Below, in pieces: positions 21,557 through 29,690 of a DNA stretch of 64,000 nt (position 1 is its first letter; every line of letters begins with the position of its first letter). Source of the stretch: Chondromyces crocatus (lineage in GTDB: Bacteria; Myxococcota_A; Polyangia; Polyangiales; Polyangiaceae); the NCBI RefSeq assembly GCF_001189295.1, contig NZ_CP012159.1:5286525-5350524 (forward strand). Direction: 5' to 3'. Position numbers and translations under genes: made by a program. The notes under the pieces are model-generated. The model did no database searches, was not told the origin of the DNA, and was given only the letters and a program-made list of their open reading frames with translations.

Positions 21557-22423
21557 TCACCGATCACGGTAGGCCGCGATCCTGGCGAAGGCCTCGACGT
21601 CGAGCGTCTCCCCGCGAGCATCCAGGGAGATCTTCGCGTCCTGTGCATTCCGCTCGAGTTCTTCCAGGGTCCAGCCGTAGAGCCCCCGCCAGGCATTGCG
21701 GAGCGTCTTGCGTCGGGCACCGAAAGCTGCCCGAACGGCGAGCCGAAAGGCCTCGGTCTCCTCCGCACGTCGGGGTCGGATGGGGGTGAGGACCACCACC
21801 GCCGAGTCCACCTCGGGCCGAGGGTAGAAGGCGCCGGAGCGGGCGGTGAGCAGGCGTTTCACCTCGAAGGCGGCGCGCACGAAGACGGTGAGGGCGCCGT
21901 AGGCATGGCTGCCCGGTGAGGCGAGGAGGCGCTCGGCGACCTCGAGCTGCACCATGAACACGGCGCGGTCGATCTGATCGGCGACCTCCGTGGCCCGCTC
22001 GAGCAAGCGGCCGGTAATCTGGTAGGGCAGGTTGCCCGCGATGCTCCAGGGGCGGAGTGGCTCGACGCTGGACAGCGTCGCGATCCAGTCGAGCTGCGCC
22101 GCGTCGGCCTCGAAGATGGTCAGCCGGCCTTCGTCGATGACCGCAGCGAGTTCCTCGTGGAGGATGGGGACGAGGTCACGATCGCGCTCCACCGCGAGCA
22201 CCCGGCCAGCGCGGTCCAGGAGCGGCCGCGTGAGCGCACCGAGGCCGGCACCGATCTCGAGCACCGTGCCGCCGGCAGGTGTCGTCGCAGCTTCTGCGAT
22301 GCGGCGCGATGTCTCGTCGTCGACCAGGAAGTTCTGCCCGAACCGCTTCTTGGGGGCGAGCCCACGAGCGCGCAGGCGCCCCGCCGCCGAATTCTGTCCG
22401 CCGCTGGACATCCGTTGCTCCAT
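21557..22423 (-). CDS. rsmA: 16S rRNA dimethyladenosine transferase RsmA (KsgA)
   Basis: This 288-residue methyltransferase dimethylates two adjacent adenines in the 3' hairpin of 16S rRNA. Motifs include LAPKKRFGQNFLVDDETSRR, the SAM-binding VLEIGAGLGALTRPLL, the acidic AVERD that binds ribose, and the catalytic NLPYQITGRLL. The C-terminal segment RRAEETEAFRLAVRAAFGARRKTLRNA matches the family. I placed the start at the ATG at 22423, whose A is the last base of the TAA stop of the DUF58 gene (TAATG), which implies translational coupling; an internal ATG at 22411 is an alternative. It is the last gene of the DUF4350-MoxR-DUF58-rsmA operon. Confidence 0.95.
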   Translation of the reverse strand: MEQRMSSGGQNSAAGRLRARGLAPKKRFGQNFLVDDETSRRIAEAATTPAGGTVLEIGAGLGALTRPLLDRAGRVLAVERDRDLVPILHEELAAVIDEGRLTIFEADAAQLDWIATLSSVEPLRPWSIAGNLPYQITGRLLERATEVADQIDRAVFMVQLEVAERLLASPGSHAYGALTVFVRAAFEVKRLLTARSGAFYPRPEVDSAVVVLTPIRPRRAEETEAFRLAVRAAFGARRKTLRNAWRGLYGWTLEELERNAQDAKISLDARGETLDVEAFARIAAYRDR

Positions 22424-24099
22424 TACTTGCCCGTGGCGCCATCCGGCGTCGGCTCGGGCGGGATGAGGTGCTCGGCACGCGCGTGCTGCGAGATCGGCCG
22501 GATGCGCGAGACGCGCACCCCGAGACGTCGGAGTGCGGCCTCGCGTCGTGCTTGAGCCACGCGCGTCCTCAGCAGGACGGCTTCCGCCGCGATGGGGGCG
22601 GCGTCCTGGAATGCATCGCGCGCAGGGACTGCCGTCTCCTGCTCGTCTGGGTCCCAGTCGTGATGGCGCGCTGGCGTCCACGGGGGGGTCAGCGCGGGCT
22701 CAGTGTCCGGCGTCGACCAGAACACCATGGCGCCTCGCCGCGTGAGCCTGCGCAGTGCTTCGGGGAGCGGGCCAGTCGTCACCTCCTGAGGAGGCGTGGC
22801 CATCACGTGGACGATGCTGGCGCGGGGCTTGGCGCGGGCGATCGTCGTGAACACCTCCCCCAGCATGACGGCGACATCCCGGTGATCCGGCTCGAGTCGG
22901 GGAGGGGACTCGATCCCGTAGCTCGCGAGGTAACGTCGGAGTGTGCGGTCCCGGGGCGAGCGCCCAGCAGGCGCTGCGGCCGCGAACGGCGCACGCGTGC
23001 GCATCGACTCTGCCCGCGCCGCCAGCCGATCGAGATCGCTGCGTCGGACGTCGGACAACCCTTGCGCGTCGAGCGGACGGAGGTGTTCCAGCACGCGGAC
23101 GGCGACATCGGCTTCGTCGAGATCGCTGCGCTCGGCATCATAGGTGCTGCATCCGACGAGGAGGGCCTGGGCGAGCTTCTGACCGTGAACCGGCCCGTGA
23201 TCGGGCGGCAGCAGGGTGCGGATCCCGTTTGCGAAGATGACGAGCCCCACCCGATCTCCGCGCCCCAGATGTCTCGTCGCCACCGTCGCGGCTTCGTCGA
23301 TGGAGAAGTCGAGCGGAGCTCGTCCGACAGGGCCCGCCCACAACTCGACCGAGGCGTCGAGCACGACCCACACGACGTCTCGCTCTTCCCGTTCGAGTTC
23401 TCGAACGAGCAGGACCCCCCGTCGGGAGCTGGCCTTCCAGGCGATCTTGCGAAACGGATCCCCGTGCTGATGCTCGCGCAGCTCGCGCAGCTCATCCCCT
23501 TCTCCGCGCGCCCGCCCCGGCCTCCCGACGGCTGCGACGAGATGGCTGCGCCCTCCGCGCGGTTGCATGAGGTACGCCATGAAGGGTCGTGGAAGCACCT
23601 CGATCCCGTAAGGATTGGCGAAGGTGAGCGGGACCTCGAAGAGCCCGGGTGCCCCATGCACCTCCAGCGCGAGGCCATGCAAGCCGTGGTGACCGACCCT
23701 CGGTGCGCGCACGACCACCTTCACCTTGAGCCGCCCCGATGCCATGACTTCACCCCGATCGGGGTGAATGCTCACGTCGAGCTGGGATGAAGCGACCGCG
23801 CGCAGTCTCACGAAGCGCGCGGCGAGGGTGTCACGGTTCCGAACTTCGGCGTCGATCTCCACGACGCCACCCCGTGGTGTGCGGACGAGTCGACGCTGCC
23901 CCGTCCAGAGCATCTCGAAGCCCGCGGCACGGATCCGTGCGACGGAGACCAGCGTCACCGCGCGGGCCAGCGCGAGCGCGACGAGGATGGCCCCGCCCCA
24001 TCCGACGATGGCGGGCTCACGTGCGACGAGCCCCACGCCCACCACCGCCGCTCCGGCGACGGCCAGGTGAGCCGCGGTGCGAGTGGGGTAGAGCTGCAT
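22423..24099 (-). CDS. DUF58 protein partnered with MoxR
   Basis: This 558-residue protein has two membrane helices near the N-terminus, typical of DUF58 proteins. The conserved core is GEGDELRELREHQHGDPFRKIAWKASSRRG, followed by LLVRELEREERDVVWVVLDAS (the von Willebrand A-like start). A MIDAS-type DxS is present (VVLDAS). The C-terminal 200 residues are longer than usual and include a second Rossmann-like segment. DUF58 proteins act with MoxR ATPases in membrane-associated assembly or stress functions that are poorly defined. The start ATG at 24099 is 8 bp after the MoxR stop. The gene ends by sharing the A of TAATG with rsmA. Confidence 0.9.
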   Translation of the reverse strand: MQLYPTRTAAHLAVAGAAVVGVGLVAREPAIVGWGGAILVALALARAVTLVSVARIRAAGFEMLWTGQRRLVRTPRGGVVEIDAEVRNRDTLAARFVRLRAVASSQLDVSIHPDRGEVMASGRLKVKVVVRAPRVGHHGLHGLALEVHGAPGLFEVPLTFANPYGIEVLPRPFMAYLMQPRGGRSHLVAAVGRPGRARGEGDELRELREHQHGDPFRKIAWKASSRRGVLLVRELEREERDVVWVVLDASVELWAGPVGRAPLDFSIDEAATVATRHLGRGDRVGLVIFANGIRTLLPPDHGPVHGQKLAQALLVGCSTYDAERSDLDEADVAVRVLEHLRPLDAQGLSDVRRSDLDRLAARAESMRTRAPFAAAAPAGRSPRDRTLRRYLASYGIESPPRLEPDHRDVAVMLGEVFTTIARAKPRASIVHVMATPPQEVTTGPLPEALRRLTRRGAMVFWSTPDTEPALTPPWTPARHHDWDPDEQETAVPARDAFQDAAPIAAEAVLLRTRVAQARREAALRRLGVRVSRIRPISQHARAEHLIPPEPTPDGATGK

Positions 24100-24106
24100 G
24101 CGTGGC

Positions 24107-25078
24107 TCAGGCTGGGCGCACCGCGCGCCGGTAGCCGACACGCTGCACAGCGTCCTCCACGATGGCGTCGCGCGCACGCGGATCGCCCTCGGCCTCGGGT
24201 ACGAGCACCAGCCGGTGAGCGAGGACGGCGCCCGTCATGCCACGCACGTCGTCCGGCGTGACGAATGGGCGCCCACCCAGCACGGCCGCCGCCTTGGCCG
24301 CCTGGATCAGCGCCAGCGAAGCCCTGGGAGACGCCCCCAGCAAGACGCGTGGATGCGTCCGCGTGAACGCCGTGAGGGCGACGGCGTACTCGTAGATGTC
24401 GTCCTCGACATGGATGCGCCGAGCGATGTTCTGCAGCGACAGCAGCTCCTGCACGTTCAGCACGGCCCGCCCCTTGGGCGGATCCACGTTGTGGGCGCGG
24501 AGCATGGCCACCTCGTCTTTGTGCAGCGGGTAGCCCAGGCTGACGCGGATGAGGAACCGATCGATCTGCGCCTCGGGCAGGGGATAGGTGCCCTCCAGGT
24601 CGATCGGGTTCTGGGTCGCCAGCACGATGAAGGGGGCAGGGAGCTCGAAGCGATCTCCTTCGATGGTGACCTGACGCTCCTGCATCGCCTCGAGCAGCGC
24701 GGACTGCGTCTTGGCAGGTGCGCGGTTGATCTCGTCGGCGAGCACCACGTTGGCGAAGATGGGCCCCGGTCGGAGCGCGAAGGTACCTTCCTTGGGCGAC
24801 AGCACGTACGTGCCGGTGATGTCCGCGGGCAGCAGATCCGGGGTGAACTGGATCCTCCGTACGGTGGCTCCCAGTCCGGCGGCGAACGCTTTGACCAGCG
24901 TCGTCTTCGCGACGCCGGGCACGCCCTCGAGCAGAACGTGTCCCTGAGCCAGCAGCGCGGTCAGCAGCACATCGAGGGTCCGCGTCGACCCGATGTAGAC
25001 GCGCAACACCTCTCTCCGGAGGGCATCGAGCCGCTCCTTCGCTGCCGTGATCTCATCGACGGCGACGGCCTGCGTCAT
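24107..25078 (-). CDS. MoxR-family AAA+ ATPase
   Basis: This 323-residue protein has the Walker A EGVPGVAKTTLVKAFA (about 51-66) and Walker B VVLADEINRA (111-120). It also has the MoxR insert QFTPDLLPADITGTYVLSPK and the sensor 1 region FIVLATQNPIDLEGTYPLPEAQIDRF. MoxR ATPases act as chaperones that activate or assemble VWA/DUF58 partners. The operon order DUF4350-MoxR-DUF58 is a common arrangement. The start overlaps the DUF4350 stop by four bases (ATGA), and the C-terminus is 7 bp before the DUF58 start. Confidence 0.95.
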   Translation of the reverse strand: MTQAVAVDEITAAKERLDALRREVLRVYIGSTRTLDVLLTALLAQGHVLLEGVPGVAKTTLVKAFAAGLGATVRRIQFTPDLLPADITGTYVLSPKEGTFALRPGPIFANVVLADEINRAPAKTQSALLEAMQERQVTIEGDRFELPAPFIVLATQNPIDLEGTYPLPEAQIDRFLIRVSLGYPLHKDEVAMLRAHNVDPPKGRAVLNVQELLSLQNIARRIHVEDDIYEYAVALTAFTRTHPRVLLGASPRASLALIQAAKAAAVLGGRPFVTPDDVRGMTGAVLAHRLVLVPEAEGDPRARDAIVEDAVQRVGYRRAVRPA

Positions 25079-26517
25079 GCGGCCCCCTTGCCAGGGGAGC
25101 TCTCGACCCCGAGTCGCAGCGTCCCGTCGGCGTGACAGGCGGCGAGGACGTCCCGCACCACCTTCGCCGCGTGAGAGAGCGCTGGACGGGAAACTGCCGT
25201 TGGCTTGCCGGCAACCACGGACGCTTCGACTCGCTGCATGTTGGACAATACTTCCTTGAAGTCCGAGAACGTTCGCTCGTCAAGGCCTCCCTCGCGCGCC
25301 ACGAGCTGCGTCAGCGCGTCGACGGAGGGATCGGCGCCGAGGCCGAAGCGGAGCGCCATGGCCTCGAAGAGCGCGCTTTTGAGTTCGAGGAGCATCAGGC
25401 TTCTCGGCGACGTGGGGGCCGCGAGCACCGCGAAGCGCCCAGCGACGCCTCCCTGGGCGACCAGGGGCACGGGTCGAGCGTAACGCGGCAGGGGGCTCCG
25501 GTAGGGCCGCGCGGCCGTACGCGCCACCCAGACGGCCACGCCCAGCGCCGCCATCGCTGCGAGCGCGAGGAGCATGGCCGCCGGGAACCCCTCTTGCCGC
25601 GCCTCTTCGAGCATGCGCAGCAGCGCGGCGACCTGCGCATCGAGCTCCTTGCGCAAGGTCGTCTCTCCCCCGAACGTCCCTTCCTGGTCGAACCGGTTGG
25701 CCACGATGAACAAGCGCCCGCGCTGGGCCTGACTCCCGTCCTCGTCCACCAGGTAACGCACCAACCCGACCCCGAACGCTCGATTGCCCGGATAGCGGAG
25801 CATGAGGTTGATGAGGGCGGACGGGTCGCTCATCGCGAAGAGACGACCCTTCTCGACCTGACCTGCCACGGCGATGACCACGTCCGGCTCGTTGATCGCG
25901 CGGATGCGCAGCACGGGTGACAGGTTGGGATGACGAAGACCCGTGGGGTGATTGGTCACCAGCTTCTGGACGTTGCTCACCACCGGGTGGGGTCCCACGG
26001 CCTGGCCCCCCACAGCGTCGATGACGGGCTCTGCCAGCGCCAGGGCGGCGCGTCCTCGCAGCGACGCCACCGGACGGCTGGGCGTCGCCGTCCGCTCGAT
26101 CTTGAACCGCTTCAGCGTGTCGTCGCCACGCCCGAAATCGTCGACGATGGCCAGACGTCCGCCGGCCTTCATGAACGCCGTGCTCTCTTCGGGATCGATG
26201 GGCTGAACGGGGTGCAGCACGAGCACCCCGTCTTCGGGCTGCACCCGACTCCAGTCGAGCACGGCCACGGCGCTGACCCGCGCGCTGCCGAGCTCTGCAC
26301 GCGCGATCTCGAGGAACTCGGAGCATCCCTCCCAGGTGTTGTCGTTTACATCAAAGGCACCCGCCAGCGCCGTGAGGGGCGTGGCGAGCACGAGCAACGC
26401 CGCCAGCGCGATGCCCACGCTCGGGGATCGCGGCGCGCAGAGCCTTTGAAAACAGCCGTTCAAACACGCGCGAAGTCGATGGAGGACGGCAGAGCTCCTT
26501 CGCTGTGTGCGACCCAT
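25075..26517 (-). CDS. DUF4350 domain membrane protein of the MoxR operon
   Basis: This is about a 480-residue protein. A hydrophobic N-terminal segment (VGIALAALLVLATPLTALAG) is followed by a DUF4350-like domain (about 40-220). That domain contains VLVLHPVQPIDPEESTAF and GGRLAIVDDFGRGD, then a segment resembling GldG-type domains (VIAVAGQVEKGRLFAMSDPSALINLML). A membrane helix near 330 (MLLALAAMAALGVAVWVART) follows, and then a helical cytoplasmic region of about 130 residues. The ATG at 26517 was chosen because it closely precedes the signal-like segment; ATGs at 26538 and 26553 are possible. It overlaps the MoxR start by 4 bp. The role is unknown but tied to the MoxR-DUF58 pair. Confidence 0.82.
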   Translation of the reverse strand: MGRTQRRSSAVLHRLRACLNGCFQRLCAPRSPSVGIALAALLVLATPLTALAGAFDVNDNTWEGCSEFLEIARAELGSARVSAVAVLDWSRVQPEDGVLVLHPVQPIDPEESTAFMKAGGRLAIVDDFGRGDDTLKRFKIERTATPSRPVASLRGRAALALAEPVIDAVGGQAVGPHPVVSNVQKLVTNHPTGLRHPNLSPVLRIRAINEPDVVIAVAGQVEKGRLFAMSDPSALINLMLRYPGNRAFGVGLVRYLVDEDGSQAQRGRLFIVANRFDQEGTFGGETTLRKELDAQVAALLRMLEEARQEGFPAAMLLALAAMAALGVAVWVARTAARPYRSPLPRYARPVPLVAQGGVAGRFAVLAAPTSPRSLMLLELKSALFEAMALRFGLGADPSVDALTQLVAREGGLDERTFSDFKEVLSNMQRVEASVVAGKPTAVSRPALSHAAKVVRDVLAACHADGTLRLGVESSPGKGAA

Positions 26518-26691
26518 TCGACTGCCGTGCCGCGTCATGTGCGGTGCGAACATACCACTGTCGGCCAGAGCGATAACCTTGACCCGCCACCCTACATTGC
26601 TAGATTCGCTTTTAAGAGCGGGGTGCCTTTTCAAGAGGCCTCGTTCCTCCGACACCGAAGAGAGAACATCACCAGAGGTGGAGGGGCGCCG

Positions 26692-26874
26692 ATGCTTCCC
26701 CCGTTCATCATCGAGCAAATAAGGCAACGCGAAGAAGAGAAGAACCGGGCCAGACGGGAAGACAATGAACGGCCCCGTCTCGAGCTACCGCTTGAACGCT
26801 ATCCGTCCCCACGTCGGGCACCGGAGGACGAAGACGACCCGAATCGAGGCGTCATCATCCTCGACCTGGGCTGA
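26692..26874 (+). CDS. Small charged conserved protein (60 residues)
   Basis: A 60-residue protein starts at the ATG at 26692, with GGAGG 8 bases upstream. It begins MLPPFIIEQIRQREEEKNR, continues with an Arg/Glu-rich helical part and a Leu-Pro-rich segment (LELPLERYPSP), and ends in a conserved-looking acidic/hydrophobic tail (GVIILDLG). I recall short proteins with the same PPFIIxxIRxxEE start and V/I-rich end in other delta-type proteobacteria, but I cannot name a function. It reads away from the divergently oriented DUF4350 gene. The good ribosome site and protein-like pattern argue that it is real despite its size. Confidence 0.72.
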   Translation: MLPPFIIEQIRQREEEKNRARREDNERPRLELPLERYPSPRRAPEDEDDPNRGVIILDLG

Positions 26875-27080
26875 GGCCACATCCGACAGACGCCCCGCAG
26901 ACGAGGTGCTCATCTCCCCGCGCCTCGTGCTCATCTCTTCTTCAGTCCCCCTCCTCGTCCGAATCCTGTCTGGTCATCTCGCATCCAGCGAAGCTGGGAA
27001 AGATGGCCCACGCCGCGTCCCTCTTCCGTCCACAGCCCGAGATCGAACGGGCGCAACCCCTGAAATCCCGGAACGCAGGG

Positions 27081-27109
27081 TTGACGGACGATGCCGTTAC
27101 GCCTACTTT
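27081..27109 (+). promoter_or_regulatory. Predicted sigma70 promoter of the rpsP operon
   Basis: TTGACG at 27081-27086 and TACTTT at 27104-27109 are separated by 17 bp, the optimal spacing. They differ from the sigma70 consensus by one base in the -35 and two in the -10. This gives an untranslated leader of about 155 bases before rpsP. Confidence 0.6.
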
Positions 27110-27206
27110 GCGCGCCCCGCGCCTGACGTGATATTGCGCCCAGGCATGCACTCCGCCTTCACCTGTACTTCGTTCGAGGGTAGAGAGCAGGGATAGCGCA
27201 ACCACC

Positions 27207-27230
27207 AAGGCGCCAGATCTGGGGCGCCTT
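27207..27230 (+). other. Perfect hairpin in the rpsP leader
   Basis: The arms AAGGCGCC and GGCGCCTT pair perfectly (8 bp) around an 8-base loop AGATCTGG. It lies 40 bases before the rpsP start and about 100 bases after the predicted transcription start. No U-run follows, so it is more likely a regulatory or stability hairpin than a terminator. Confidence 0.5.
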
Positions 27231-27270
27231 CTCACTCACGCGCTCGTTCAGGAGAACCCGAGGTTTACCG

Positions 27271-27531
27271 ATGGCCGTTCATATCCGCCTCGCCCGCGCG
27301 GGCACCAACAAGATGCCCTTCTACCGCATCGTCGTCGCCGACCAGCGCAGCCCGCGCAACGGCCGGTTCATCGAGCGGGTGGGCACTTACGACCCGCGCC
27401 GGCCCGAGATCCGGCTCGATTTGACCCGCGTCAATCACTGGCTCTCGAAGGGCGCCCAGCCCTCGCACACCGTCTCGTTGCTCCTGAAGCGGAGCAACAA
27501 GCAGGTCGAGCCGGCGGCTACCGAGAAGTGA
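27271..27531 (+). CDS. rpsP: 30S ribosomal protein S16
   Basis: This 86-residue S16 protein carries the family N-terminus [20 protein letters not shown] and the [15 protein letters not shown] segment. It is a small-subunit assembly protein. It is the first gene of the rpsP-khpA-rimM-trmD operon, a conserved arrangement, and is preceded by AGGAGAACCC at a suitable distance. The stop TGA is followed within 3 bp by the khpA start. Confidence 0.98.
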   Translation: MAVHIRLARAGTNKMPFYRIVVADQRSPRNGRFIERVGTYDPRRPEIRLDLTRVNHWLSKGAQPSHTVSLLLKRSNKQVEPAATEK

Positions 27532-27533
27532 CC

Positions 27534-27782
27534 ATGGCTTCCGCGTCCCCTCTTGTGGATCTCGTCACGCTCGTCGCCCGACAACTCGTCGATCGCCCCG
27601 AGCAGGTGGTGGTCCGTGAAGTGACCGGTGACCGTTTCCCGCGGATCGAACTCAGCGTCGCCCGTGAGGACATCGGCAAGGTGATTGGCAAGGACGGGCG
27701 GACGGCACAGTCCATCCGGACGTTGCTGAGCGCCGCCGCGAGCAAATCGGGCCGTCGCGCGCACCTCGACATCCTCGATTGA
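27534..27782 (+). CDS. khpA: KH-domain RNA-binding protein KhpA
   Basis: This 82-residue protein is essentially a single KH domain with the RNA-binding GxxG loop in IGKVIGKDGRTAQSIRTLL. KhpA proteins bind RNA, often with KhpB, and lie between rpsP and rimM in many bacteria. I start at the ATG at 27534; a GTG two codons upstream is also possible. The stop overlaps the probable TTG start of rimM. Confidence 0.95.
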   Translation: MASASPLVDLVTLVARQLVDRPEQVVVREVTGDRFPRIELSVAREDIGKVIGKDGRTAQSIRTLLSAAASKSGRRAHLDILD

Positions 27783-28333
27783 GAAACGCGGTCTCCCCCG
27801 TGGAGCGAAGGTTCGTCCCTGTCGCGGAGATCGCGAGGCCTCACGGCGTGCATGGCGAGATTCGCCTGCGCGTCTTCAATGAGACTTCCGATCTCCTGGT
27901 CCGGCGCCTACCCATCCGGCTTCGCTTGTCGGATGGGTCGGAGCGTGACGCCAAGCTGGAAGCGGTCCGTCCCACCAACAAGGCGCTTCTCGTGCGCATC
28001 GCAGGCGTCGACGACCGAGACGCGGCGGAAGCGCTGCGTGGCGCGTTCGTCTGCGTCTCTCGCGACCTCTTCCCTCCTGCCGAGGACGGAGAGTTTTACG
28101 CATGTGACATCGAGGGCGCAGAGGCCGTGACTGCCGAAGGGCAGGCGGTCGGTCGGGTGACGGGTCTCGTATCCTACCCGAGCTGCGACGTCCTGGTGAT
28201 CGCCCTGGGTGATCCGCCCGAGGCCGGCAAGAAGCCCAAGGTGGTCGAGGTGCCTCTCATCGACGCCTACGTCTCGTCGGTCGACGTCGCGCGTCAGGTG
28301 GTCACCCTCGTCACGCTCGAAGGCTTGCTCTAG
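27779..28333 (+). CDS. rimM: Ribosome maturation factor RimM
   Basis: This protein of about 184 residues helps process 16S rRNA in the 30S head and binds S19. The N-terminal domain begins [20 protein letters not shown], and the C-terminal PRC-barrel contains [13 protein letters not shown] and [15 protein letters not shown]. The start is a TTG overlapping the khpA stop (TTGA) or a GTG seven codons later at 27800; neither has a strong ribosome site, suggesting coupled translation. It is followed by trmD after 31 bp. Confidence 0.95.
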   Translation: MRNAVSPVERRFVPVAEIARPHGVHGEIRLRVFNETSDLLVRRLPIRLRLSDGSERDAKLEAVRPTNKALLVRIAGVDDRDAAEALRGAFVCVSRDLFPPAEDGEFYACDIEGAEAVTAEGQAVGRVTGLVSYPSCDVLVIALGDPPEAGKKPKVVEVPLIDAYVSSVDVARQVVTLVTLEGLL

Positions 28334-28364
28334 AGCGTCCGTCGCCCGACGGCGCTGCATTCTC

Positions 28365-29087
28365 ATGCGTATCGACGTCATCACCCTATTTCCGGAGCTG
28401 TTCGAGCGGTTCCTTGCTGTAGGCATGGTCGGTCGGGCCTTCTCGACGGGGGCTGCGCAGGCGCGCCTGCGGAACCCCCGCGACTTTGGCCTCGGTCGTC
28501 ACCGCAGCGTCGACGACACGCCCTACGGGGGTGGCTCGGGGATGGTGATCCGGGTCGACTGCGTCGTGAATTGCATGGAAGCGCTCGACGCAGAGGCCGT
28601 CACGCCTGGCGAGACCCCGGTCCGCGCTCACCGTCTGCTGCTCACCCCGCAGGGGCAGCCATTCACTCAGCAGAAGGCGCTCGACCTGGCGAGCCGGCCT
28701 GCCATCGCGCTCCTGTGTGGGCGCTACGAGGGCTTCGACGAGCGCGTCCGCAGCTTCGTGGACGAGGAGATCTCGCTCGGTGACTTCGTGCTGAGCGGAG
28801 GCGAGGTGGCCGCGATGGCGGTGATCGATGCCTGTGTCCGGCTCCTACCTGGGGTGCTGGGGAACGCCGGATCCATCGAGCACGAGTCTCACAGCCCCGC
28901 GCTGGGAGGGCTCCTCGAGTATCCGCACTACACGCGACCCGTCGAGTTTCGAGGCTTGCGGGTGCCCGAGGTGCTGCAACAAGGCAACCACGCCGCGATC
29001 GCGCGATGGCGGGGCCAGCAGGCCGAGATGAGGACCACCGAACGCCGCCCCGATCTCTGGGAGAAGGTGAAGAAGGAGAGATCGTGA
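28365..29087 (+). CDS. trmD: tRNA (guanine37-N1)-methyltransferase TrmD
   Basis: This 240-residue SPOUT enzyme methylates G37 of tRNAs, preventing frameshifts. Landmarks are [16 protein letters not shown] at the start, the substrate loop [12 protein letters not shown], the trefoil-knot SAM site [13 protein letters not shown] and [20 protein letters not shown]. The C-terminal tRNA-binding part is complete ([16 protein letters not shown]). The open frame extends upstream, but the ATG at 28365 gives the conserved start. The stop overlaps the GTG start of the next gene. Confidence 0.98.
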   Translation: MRIDVITLFPELFERFLAVGMVGRAFSTGAAQARLRNPRDFGLGRHRSVDDTPYGGGSGMVIRVDCVVNCMEALDAEAVTPGETPVRAHRLLLTPQGQPFTQQKALDLASRPAIALLCGRYEGFDERVRSFVDEEISLGDFVLSGGEVAAMAVIDACVRLLPGVLGNAGSIEHESHSPALGGLLEYPHYTRPVEFRGLRVPEVLQQGNHAAIARWRGQQAEMRTTERRPDLWEKVKKERS

Positions 29088-29662
29088 CGAGGATCGCGCT
29101 GGCGCTGGTTCATTACCCCGTTCTGGACAGGGCAGGGGAGCGGGTGACGACGGCCATCACCAACCTGGACCTGCACGACATGGCAAGGAGCGCTCGAACC
29201 TATGGTGCCGAGCGGCTCTTCGTCGTGCACCCGGTCGAGGCCCAGCGTGCCCTGGCGACGCGCATCCGAGAGCACTGGATCGAGGGCTCGGGGGGTCGTC
29301 GGATCCCCGACCGCGCCGTCGCCCTCGAGGTGCTCCAGGTGGTGCCGACGCTGGAGGACGCCTACCAGGCGCTGGCCACCCCCACGGAAGGACAGCCCGC
29401 GCGACGTGGCATCGAACTCTGGACCACTGCCGCTTCGAGCCGCTTCGGCGACGTGACGAGCATGGCGACCGCGAGGGCACGGATCGAGCAGACCGACCGG
29501 CCGATCCTCATCGTGTTCGGCACGGGGTGGGGCCTCGCGCCGGAGATCTTGAGTGACGCCGACGTCCGGCTCGAGCCCATCCGCGCCCGCGCGGACACGG
29601 GCTTCAACCATCTCAGCGTCCGCGCTGCGTGCGCCATCACGCTCGATCGGCTCCTCGGCTGA
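29084..29662 (+). CDS. RNA methyltransferase-like protein (SPOUT, PF09936 type)
   Basis: This 192-residue protein has the features of the small SPOUT family (RNA_Me_trans) often encoded next to trmD. It begins with [37 protein letters not shown], and the knot region near the C-terminus is [25 protein letters not shown]. The reaction and target RNA are not known. The start is a GTG at 29084 that overlaps the trmD stop (GTGA), with AGGAG 5 bases upstream, so translation is coupled to trmD. The family assignment is from remembered motifs. Confidence 0.85.
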   Translation: MTRIALALVHYPVLDRAGERVTTAITNLDLHDMARSARTYGAERLFVVHPVEAQRALATRIREHWIEGSGGRRIPDRAVALEVLQVVPTLEDAYQALATPTEGQPARRGIELWTTAASSRFGDVTSMATARARIEQTDRPILIVFGTGWGLAPEILSDADVRLEPIRARADTGFNHLSVRAACAITLDRLLG

Positions 29663-29690
29663 CCCGAGGGGATGGGGGCGGGCGAGCGGG

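Larger units (their letters stand above)
26875..27270 (+). promoter_or_regulatory. Leader region of the rpsP operon
   Basis: This 396-bp stretch has no convincing gene. Its right half holds the rpsP promoter (27081-27109) and a leader hairpin (27207-27230), listed separately. The left half (26875-27080) contains no feature I can support beyond a short direct repeat of GTGCTCATCTC near 26907 and 26928. Confidence 0.55.
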
